Origin: an uncultured Gammaproteobacteria bacterium
GTDB lineage: Bacteria; Pseudomonadota; Gammaproteobacteria; Pseudomonadales; Pseudohongiellaceae
Assembly: GCA_903853385.1 (NCBI GenBank)
Contig: CAINTJ010000011.1
Location: forward strand, 1 to 54,024
Direction of reading: 5' to 3'
Length of the DNA: 54,024 nucleotides
Shown here: positions 48,298 through 54,024 of the stretch, in pieces
Layout: every line of letters begins with the position of its first letter
Position numbering within the stretch: the stretch's first letter is position 1
Translations under genes and position numbers: made by a program
The notes under the pieces: generated by a model
What the model saw: the letters and a program-made list of their open reading frames with translations, nothing else
Database searches by the model: none
Told to the model about the DNA's origin: nothing

Positions 48298-48534
48298 ATG
48301 CAAACCATACCGTTGGGCCGTTATCGTCACTACAAGGGCAGGGATTACAGTGTGGTCGGCTTTGCCCGTCACTCTGAAACCGGTGAGTTAATGGTTTTGT
48401 ATGTGCCGCTCTATGGTGAAGGCGGCTATTGGGTGCGGCCGCTCACGATGTTCACGGAGACCGTGGTGCATGAAGGTCGGCAGTTGCCGCGTTTTCAGCT
48501 GGTTCAGCCAAGTTCCAGCAGCACCGGGCAATGA
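48298..48534 (+). CDS. DUF1653 small protein
   Basis: A 78-residue cytoplasmic protein whose start, LGRYRHYKGRDYSVVGFARHSETGE, and central VLYVPLYGEGGYWVRPLTMF identify DUF1653, a widespread beta-rich single-domain family of unknown role. It lies 8 bp after tgpA with AGGAGC upstream. Its final 31 bp overlap the end of convergent xth. Confidence 0.85.
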   Translation: MQTIPLGRYRHYKGRDYSVVGFARHSETGELMVLYVPLYGEGGYWVRPLTMFTETVVHEGRQLPRFQLVQPSSSSTGQ

Positions 48535-49265
48535 TCAGAGCCTTCGATGTGCTTGAGCAGATCAGCGTGTTTGATACGGTCTTTCAGAGTGGCTGAGGTG
48601 AGGAAGTAGTCGATTCTCCAGCCTACGTCCCGTTCGCGAGCCCCGGCGCGATAGCTCCACCACGAATATTTCCTGGTGGTGGGGTAGAGATGACGAAAGC
48701 TGTCAACAAAATCGGCTTTGAGCAGGGCATCGATGCCGTCAATTTCCTGCTGCATGTAACCGGCGGCCTTGTTGTAGTTCTCTTTGGGGCGCGCCAGATC
48801 GATCTCGGTGTTGGCCACGTTGAGATCACCACATACGATTACCGGTTTTTGCTTCTCCATTTTTTTCAGGTATTTGAGAAAAGCCTTGTCCCACTCCTGA
48901 CGGTAAGCTAGCCGTTTCAGTTCATTGCCGGAGTTGGGTGTATAGACCGTCACCAGAAACCAGTCGGGATATTCAGCAGCGATGACGCGGCCTTCCAGGT
49001 CGTGTTCGTCTATGCCAATGTGGTTGTTCACAGCCAGTGGTTTTTGGCGGGTAAGAATAGCGGTGCCGGAATAGCCGGGTTTTACAGCGCTATTGCAATA
49101 AATGTCATAACCGCTGAGCTCCTGCAAGGCCTCCCGCACCTGCTCAGGATTGGCCTTGGTTTCCTGCAGACAGATCACATCGGCATTCACTTCCTGCATC
49201 TTCGCAACAAATTCTTTTTTGACACAGGCACGAATGCCATTGACGTTCCAGGACAAGAGACGCAT
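48504..49265 (-). CDS. xth: Exodeoxyribonuclease III
   Basis: AP endonuclease and 3'-5' exonuclease of base-excision repair, Mg-dependent. The N-terminus MRLLSWNVNGIRA, metal ligand Glu35 (LQETKA), VYTPNSG, the GDLNVA motif and catalytic GSDHCP near the C-terminus (D244, H245) are intact. Length 253 is close to the ExoA/Xth subfamily. It follows the PDZ gene by 25 bp on the same strand and may share its transcript. Confidence 0.94.
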   Translation of the reverse strand: MRLLSWNVNGIRACVKKEFVAKMQEVNADVICLQETKANPEQVREALQELSGYDIYCNSAVKPGYSGTAILTRQKPLAVNNHIGIDEHDLEGRVIAAEYPDWFLVTVYTPNSGNELKRLAYRQEWDKAFLKYLKKMEKQKPVIVCGDLNVANTEIDLARPKENYNKAAGYMQQEIDGIDALLKADFVDSFRHLYPTTRKYSWWSYRAGARERDVGWRIDYFLTSATLKDRIKHADLLKHIEGSDHCPVLLELG

Positions 49266-49290
49266 GCAGGTTCCTTTTTAAGACGAATAA

Positions 49291-50229
49291 TCAGTTGAGC
49301 GGATTGCCCGCGAAGTGCATAAAGAAGCTTTCGCGGTCGGTAGTATCAAGCACGACTTCGCGCATGTCTTTGCCATCGCTGAGCGTAAGCGGCAAACGGC
49401 TGCCGGCCGGGCCATAGTGCCACACCATACGGAAGAAACTGGCCATGCTGTGCACAGGCTTCTGGTCTACAGACACAATGATGTCACCAGGCTGCAGCCC
49501 GGCGCGTGCAGCCGGCGCATCGTGATAGATGCCGACCACATACACTTCGGAATTATGCTGTTCCACCATTGCTCCCAGCCAGGGTCGCACCTGGCCGGGC
49601 TTTTGGCCATGTTCTTTCATGAAGTCGAGATGCGGCATTACCAAGTCCACCGGAATGAACAGGTTGCCCGGCTCCATCTTGCCGGCAGGTGAGCGCATGC
49701 CCAGTGCAAGTGAGCCAATGCCGCACAATTTGCCAGTGCTGGTGAGCAGGGCTGCGCCGGACCAGCGTTCATATAACGGCTGGGTATAAAGTGCAGTGTC
49801 CAGCAGGTATTCCCAGCGGCCGGCAAATTCTTCCAGCGCGAACAGTTTTACCGCATGTGGATCCTTGTCGCCGGAGGCGAGGATTTGCATGTCATCGCCG
49901 GCTTTCACTGCATCCAGCGTGGCAGTGGGCAGATGATGCAGTCCGAGCGGGCTCATGGGTTTTAACAGGGCAATGCCGGAATCGTAATCCTGGGCGAGGA
50001 TGATTGCTTCTGCCGACTGGCCTTTGCGATTGGTAAGCCATACTTGCTCGGCTTCCAGTACCGAGTAGCCCACCGTCAGCAACAGACCGTCGGCAGTGAC
50101 CTGGACTGCATGGCTGTTGCGTTCGGTACCCAGCATCTCAGCAGTCAACGCCGCCTCAGGAATCATACTGTGGACGGACATCAACGCGTCCTGGGGCGGA
50201 CGCACAAAAGGCAGGATCGTGGCACTCAT
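49291..50229 (-). CDS. Trypsin-like/PDZ protein, probable pseudoprotease
   Basis: A 312-residue HtrA-like protein without signal peptide or clear membrane anchor. The trypsin fold is recognisable (DGLLLTVGYSVLEAEQVWL, DYDSGIALLKP, YERWSGAALL), followed by a good PDZ domain at about 205-300 (LGAMVEQH, AARAGLQPGDIIVSVDQKPVHSM). In the usual HtrA pattern the catalytic His belongs in TNNHVV, but here that place reads TVGYSV; the Asp (DYDSG) and perhaps the Ser (WSG) remain. The triad is therefore broken. ATG 50229 with GGAGG 12 bases upstream is the best start; the frame is open to 50394. Function is unknown; a binding rather than cleaving role is inferred. Confidence 0.75.
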   Translation of the reverse strand: MSATILPFVRPPQDALMSVHSMIPEAALTAEMLGTERNSHAVQVTADGLLLTVGYSVLEAEQVWLTNRKGQSAEAIILAQDYDSGIALLKPMSPLGLHHLPTATLDAVKAGDDMQILASGDKDPHAVKLFALEEFAGRWEYLLDTALYTQPLYERWSGAALLTSTGKLCGIGSLALGMRSPAGKMEPGNLFIPVDLVMPHLDFMKEHGQKPGQVRPWLGAMVEQHNSEVYVVGIYHDAPAARAGLQPGDIIVSVDQKPVHSMASFFRMVWHYGPAGSRLPLTLSDGKDMREVVLDTTDRESFFMHFAGNPLN

Positions 50230-50433
50230 GCCGGTAAAGGCCTCCAATGGTTGCTTAACGGCTATTGTAGGAAGATCACGCAGGAGAGAACAGAAAAAAT
50301 CTCGCTCTGCATGCCTTCGACCGATCTGTGTTCTGGTGCCGGAAGCTATCAAATTCAAGGGGTAAACAGCGGTGATAATCCAAAACCCTGCCAACTACGT
50401 ATAGTCCGGGAATGCCATGTTTACGAGACCGCC

Positions 50434-51069
50434 ATGCTATGCAATTTGCTCCGAAAAACCTTGATAGTGCTGTTGTTGGTGCACCCGGCTTTTGCGATGG
50501 CCACTGAAGAGCCCCAATACAAGCTGGTCACCAGCAAGAACGGGGTAGAGTACCGGCAGTATGAGCCCTATCTGGTCGCTGAGACCCTGATCGAAGGCGA
50601 GGCAGACCGGGACACTGCGGCCTCTCAGGGCTTTCGCCGTTTGTTCAAATACATCAGTGGCGAGAATGCCACCAAGACCTCGATTGCAATGACCGCACCG
50701 GTGCAGCAGACCCCTGACCGCAACATCGACCCGTCCACGCCTGTGCAGCAGGCTGCAGTGGCCAATGGCTGGACAGTGGGGTTTACCGTACCCGGCGAGT
50801 TCACGCAGACAACCGTGCCGACGCCCACCAATGCGGCTATTTCGATACGTACCGTGCCAGCGCAATTGATGGCGGTTATCAAGTATTCAGGCCGCTGGAC
50901 CGACAGCAACCTCAAGCAGCATGCAGATGAGTTGCGTGAGAAACTGTTAGCAGCCGGTATTACTACCATCGGTGAAGTCGTCAGTGCGGCTTACAACGCT
51001 CCTTTCTCACCACCCTTCCTGCGCCGTAATGAAGTGATGATTGCGGTTGATCGGGCTCCCTTGCCCTAA
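50434..51069 (+). CDS. Secreted SOUL-family haem-binding protein
   Basis: A 211-residue protein with an N-terminal signal peptide (LLRKTLIVLLLVHPAFA, cleavage near residue 21-24) and a SOUL/HBP domain: YKLVTSKNGVEYRQYEPYLVAE, GFRRLFKYISGEN, SIAMTAPVQQ and the late YNAPFSPPFLRRNEVMI. Probably periplasmic. SOUL proteins bind haem or porphyrin in animals and plants; the bacterial role is not established. The start ATG 50434 is chosen for the signal peptide; the frame is open to 50044 across the start of the divergent PDZ gene. It is divergent from that gene across about 200 bp. Confidence 0.85.
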   Translation: MLCNLLRKTLIVLLLVHPAFAMATEEPQYKLVTSKNGVEYRQYEPYLVAETLIEGEADRDTAASQGFRRLFKYISGENATKTSIAMTAPVQQTPDRNIDPSTPVQQAAVANGWTVGFTVPGEFTQTTVPTPTNAAISIRTVPAQLMAVIKYSGRWTDSNLKQHADELREKLLAAGITTIGEVVSAAYNAPFSPPFLRRNEVMIAVDRAPLP

Positions 51070-51295
51070 TCAGCCTGCTTGCTGAATAGCGCACACAGTG
51101 TGTACTGATAATCCCCGGCTTCCACAAAAGCTTGCAACGACCAGTCGGCATAAATGCATTTGCCGACGAGACAACTCCGGAGTTGGCGCGCGCCAACTAT
51201 GCCTGCTCGGATAATCCGCACACCGGAAGTGCTTCAACTTTCCACGCTCCCACGTTAGGCTCGCTAATACAAAAACCATAACCAAGGCTCAACCC
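51070..51295. other. Intergenic region with a cluster of dyads
   Basis: The 226 bp between the SOUL and PQQ genes contain TCAGC-N6-GCTGA (51070-51085), CACAC-A-GTGTG, GTCGGCA-N10-TGCCGAC (51144-51167), CAACTCCGGAGTTG (51172-51185) and the 18-bp palindrome AGTTGGCGCGCGCCAACT (51181-51198). None has a T-run. They may include a terminator for the first gene and an operator or leader structure for the second; I recognise no known site. Confidence 0.45.
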
Positions 51296-53140
51296 ATGCG
51301 ACTGGTCTCCTGCCGTTTTACCCTGCTGTTGTTGGCTTGTTGCACGTTTCCGCTCTCGGCCCAGCCGGCACCGGACGGTGATGCGCTGTACCGCAAGCAT
51401 TGCGCCGGCTGCCATGAAGGTTCGTTGCCGCTGATGCCGGGCCGGGAAGCATTGCGGGCCTATGATCCGCGCGCCATCGTGGCGGCTATGACTTCGTTCT
51501 CGATGGTGCGTCAGGCCGCGGCACTCAGCCCGGCAGAACGACGGGCGGTGGCGGAATTCCTCACTGGCACTCCCGCCGGCTCCTATGGCCCGGCCCTCGC
51601 GGAAATTCCCGCCTCGGCCTACTGCGCAGCGAATGCGAAAACCACGCAGGCAACATTGGCAGGCGCGGCCTGGAACGGTTGGGGCGCAGGCCTGGCCAAT
51701 ACCCGTTTTCAAACCGCAGCGGCCGCCGGTCTCACGACCGCAGAGGTGCCCAGGCTCAAACTCAAGTGGGCGTTCGGCGTGCCAGGGGTGGCATCTTCGG
51801 GATCACAAGCCACGATTGCGGCCGGGCGGGTGTTTCTGGGCAGCATGTCTGGTTTGTTTTTTGCGCTCAATGCGCAAAGCGGTTGTATCGAGTGGGTATT
51901 CGATGCCGGGGTTGGCATTCGCTCTACGCCGACGGTGGCCGAAGTCGGCCCCAATAAAACCCTGACAGTGTTTTTTGGCGATACCAATGCCCAGGTGTTC
52001 GCAGTAGATGCGGTGAGTGGCAAGCCGGTGTGGAAAGTGAAGCTGGACCAGCATCCGAATGCAATGATCACGGGTGGCACGGTTTATCACGATGGCCGCT
52101 TGTATGTGCCAGTGGCTTCACTGGAAGAAGCGGCTGCGGTAATTGCCACTTATCCCTGCTGCAGTTTCCGAGGCAGTCTGGTGGCACTCGATGCCGTCAA
52201 TGGTAAAACCGTTTGGCAAACCTTTACGTTGCGACAGTCCACCAAGCCCACCATCAAGAGTCGCGCCGGCGTGCAGAACTACGGACCCTCGGGTGCAGCC
52301 ATCTGGTCGGCACCCACGCTCGACCCGGCCCGCAATCGCATCTATGTCGGTGTGGGTGACAATTATTCCAGCCCGGCGGTGGACACCAGCGATTCCATCA
52401 TGGCACTGGAGTTGAGCACTGGTCACATCATCTGGGTCAGCCAGGCCTTGAAGGGCGATGCGTGGAATGTAAGCTGTTCCATACCTGATGCGGCCGGGCG
52501 CACTAATTGCCCGGAGGGCGCCGGCCCCGATCATGATTTCGGCAGTTCGCCTGCGTTGGTAAGCATGGCCAATGGTAAAAGCATGGTGCTGGGTGGACAG
52601 AAATCTGGTGTGTTGCACGCGTTCAATCCCGACACCGGCGCACTGTTGTGGTCAACCCGCATCGGTGAGGGCGGTGTTATCGGAGGCATTGAATGGGGCT
52701 TTGCTGTGGATGGCACTGCTGCTTATGTGTCGCTCTCCAATGCGATGGAAAAACCTGCCGGAGAAGCCGGTGGCCTTACTGCTGTGCGCTTGAGTGATGG
52801 CGGTATTGTGTGGGCAGTGCCACCCGTGCAAGGCACTTGTGCCAACCGCCCCGGCTGCAACTCCGGCCAGCCGGCGGCAGTGTCCGGCATGCCCGGGGTG
52901 ATTTTCTCCGGCAGTGTGGATGGTCATCTGCGGGCCTATGATGTCAGTAGCGGCAAAGTAATCTGGGATTTTGATACAGCCCGTAAATTTGACACCGCCA
53001 ATGGCGTGGCAGCCAAAGGTGGCGCGCTCAACGGTCCCGGCGCCACCATTGTCAATGGCATGGTGTACGTTAATTCGGGTTATGCCTCTTTCGGCTTCAT
53101 GCCAGGCAATGTGTTGCTGGCGTTTGCGGTTGGCTTGTAA
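51296..53140 (+). CDS. PQQ/cytochrome c alcohol dehydrogenase, polyvinyl-alcohol type
   Basis: Periplasmic quinohaemoprotein, like polyvinyl-alcohol dehydrogenase (cytochrome). Signal peptide about residues 1-22 (LLACC leaves a weak lipoprotein possibility), a short N-terminal cytochrome c domain with CAGCH (36-40), then an eight-bladed PQQ propeller with repeated tryptophan-docking motifs (GCIEWVFDAG, GKPVWKVKL, GHIIWVSQA, GALLWSTRIG, GKVIWDFDT). Vicinal cysteines C288-C289 (YPCCSFRG) match the disulfide ring next to PQQ. The inversion of usual order (haem first) is that of PVA dehydrogenase. Length 614 fits. No PQQ synthesis genes or polymer hydrolase are nearby, so the natural alcohol is uncertain. 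Confidence 0.85.
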   Translation: MRLVSCRFTLLLLACCTFPLSAQPAPDGDALYRKHCAGCHEGSLPLMPGREALRAYDPRAIVAAMTSFSMVRQAAALSPAERRAVAEFLTGTPAGSYGPALAEIPASAYCAANAKTTQATLAGAAWNGWGAGLANTRFQTAAAAGLTTAEVPRLKLKWAFGVPGVASSGSQATIAAGRVFLGSMSGLFFALNAQSGCIEWVFDAGVGIRSTPTVAEVGPNKTLTVFFGDTNAQVFAVDAVSGKPVWKVKLDQHPNAMITGGTVYHDGRLYVPVASLEEAAAVIATYPCCSFRGSLVALDAVNGKTVWQTFTLRQSTKPTIKSRAGVQNYGPSGAAIWSAPTLDPARNRIYVGVGDNYSSPAVDTSDSIMALELSTGHIIWVSQALKGDAWNVSCSIPDAAGRTNCPEGAGPDHDFGSSPALVSMANGKSMVLGGQKSGVLHAFNPDTGALLWSTRIGEGGVIGGIEWGFAVDGTAAYVSLSNAMEKPAGEAGGLTAVRLSDGGIVWAVPPVQGTCANRPGCNSGQPAAVSGMPGVIFSGSVDGHLRAYDVSSGKVIWDFDTARKFDTANGVAAKGGALNGPGATIVNGMVYVNSGYASFGFMPGNVLLAFAVGL

Positions 53141-53150
53141 AACTTAAATT

Positions 53151-53226
<76 letters not shown>

Positions 53227-53254
53227 GTTGAAAGGATGTCGGCAATTGCAGCCT

Positions 53255-53282
53255 ATTCTACAGATTACGAGCTGCACGACAA
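53255..53282 (-). promoter_or_regulatory. Promoter for tRNA-Arg
   Basis: TTGTCG (53282-53277) and TAGAAT (53260-53255), 16-bp spacer on the minus strand, predict a start near 53248, about 22 bases before the mature 5' end. No other gene lies between, so this probably drives the tRNA alone. Confidence 0.55.
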
Positions 53283-53357
53283 CATCGAACACACCACCTG
53301 TTGCCGGGTCCACTCCCGCCGTTTTGCGCCAGATGTTCTTTGCGATTTTTTCCGGTT

Positions 53358-54024
53358 TTATTTAACCACTACACCAGCAATCAAGCCGGACTTGAGCTGC
53401 AGATTGATTGTGTCACCATTAGATTCTGCCTGTACAAGCTTCACCATAGCATAATCAAGCTCAGGTGCTAGCCAGATGTCAGTTGTGCGGTTGCTATCGC
53501 GGATACGCTTCAAGTGGATGGTGTTGAATGTTCCAACTGGCGTAACAATGCTTTCATTACCTATGATTTGGTAATGTTGCGCGGAAGGTTTCGGATTGTC
53601 TACAACGGCAAGGCTGATGTCGGTTTTTCCATCAAGAATATTTTTGCGTAAAACCAAGTTGCTATTCAGGTTGTCAAATGCAGGCTGTGTCAGTTTGATC
53701 GTAACGATTTTTTCATCTGCATTGGGTGTGCTGATTGTATATTTGGCGTTTTCACCATTGGCAGAAAACTCTATTTTACGTTGGAGATGGTTCAAACCTT
53801 CTTCTGAATATTTGTACTGGTTTGATACGGGCTCCTCGTTAACCCATTTGAAAATGCTGGATTCTTTGATGGTAAGTGCGGTACTTCCCAGTAACTTAAC
53901 TTCAATTTTTGATTCCAATTCCCAATTATTCGAGGCTGTTACACGATAGAGACTGTACACAGCCGTAGCGTCAAGGTTGCCAAAGTTAGCCTTGTAATAG
54001 CTCGCTTTGTAATCAAGTGTGAAG
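53358..54024 (-). CDS. DUF3108 protein, N-terminus outside the window
   Basis: The frame is open to the window edge (222 residues seen), so the true start is missing; the GTG at 53960 is internal. The visible start FTLDYKASYYKANFGNLDATAV and the late VTPVGTFNTIHLKRIRDSNR and TDIWLAPELDYAMVKL match DUF3108, a family of exported beta-rich proteins, several of them lipoprotein-like, of unknown role. Its A/T content is higher than that of the core genes here. It ends 131 bp before tRNA-Arg on the same strand. Confidence 0.75.
   Translation of the reverse strand, partial: FTLDYKASYYKANFGNLDATAVYSLYRVTASNNWELESKIEVKLLGSTALTIKESSIFKWVNEEPVSNQYKYSEEGLNHLQRKIEFSANGENAKYTISTPNADEKIVTIKLTQPAFDNLNSNLVLRKNILDGKTDISLAVVDNPKPSAQHYQIIGNESIVTPVGTFNTIHLKRIRDSNRTTDIWLAPELDYAMVKLVQAESNGDTINLQLKSGLIAGVVVK

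Overview
The window is a dense, moderately GC-rich stretch of a gammaproteobacterial chromosome, almost entirely core genome. The order nlpD-rpoS-fdxA-mutS-recA-recX and leuCD-asd-fimV-truA-trpF-accD-folC-dedD-cvpA-purF is that of the Pseudomonas/Cellvibrio side of the class. I place it there by gene content and order only and cannot name a genus. No integrase, transposase, insertion sequence, phage gene, CRISPR array or rRNA was seen.

Layout. (1) 0.1-8 kb, minus strand: an ETF-ubiquinone oxidoreductase gene runs into an AddB-like iron-sulfur nuclease and an AddA-like helicase-nuclease. Divergent etfBA (8-9.8 kb) supplies the flavoprotein that feeds the oxidoreductase. (2) 9.8-15 kb: RNase E gene rne with an unusually long structured leader, divergent rluC, then maf/yceF. 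(3) 15-23 kb, stress and DNA repair: nlpD-rpoS, fdxA, mutS, recA-recX, cysE. (4) 23-28.7 kb: gpsA-DUF4389-sixA-hydrolase run, folE, prmB, a LysR regulator. (5) 28.8-33 kb: aroC, leuC, leuD, asd. leuB, usual between leuD and asd, is missing, and asd is bracketed by two hairpins sharing one stem sequence. (6) 33-44 kb: one long plus-strand run of tightly packed or overlapping genes, fimV-truA-trpF-trpB-trpA-accD-folC-dedD-cvpA-purF. (7) 44-50 kb: moxR-DUF58-tgpA-DUF1653, then convergent xthA and a degenerate trypsin-PDZ protein. (8) 50-54 kb, more accessory: a secreted SOUL protein, a PQQ/cytochrome c alcohol dehydrogenase of the polyvinyl-alcohol dehydrogenase type, tRNA-Arg(CCT), and a DUF3108 gene cut by the window edge.

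The genes cover electron transfer from fatty-acid and amino-acid oxidation (ETF/ETF-QO), recombination and repair (AddAB-like, RecA, RecX, MutS, Xth), RNA processing and modification (RNase E, RluC, TruA), and leucine, tryptophan, chorismate, folate, purine and lysine/threonine precursor synthesis.

I found no clearly new multi-gene system. The best leads are regulatory or architectural: the rne leader, the ETF-QO/AddAB-like gene cluster, the missing leuB with hairpins around asd, the LysR/aroC palindrome, the fdxA dyad, and a PDZ pseudoprotease beside exonuclease III. Start sites were moved from the longest possible ORF wherever family N-termini or ribosome binding sites argued for it; each case is noted.
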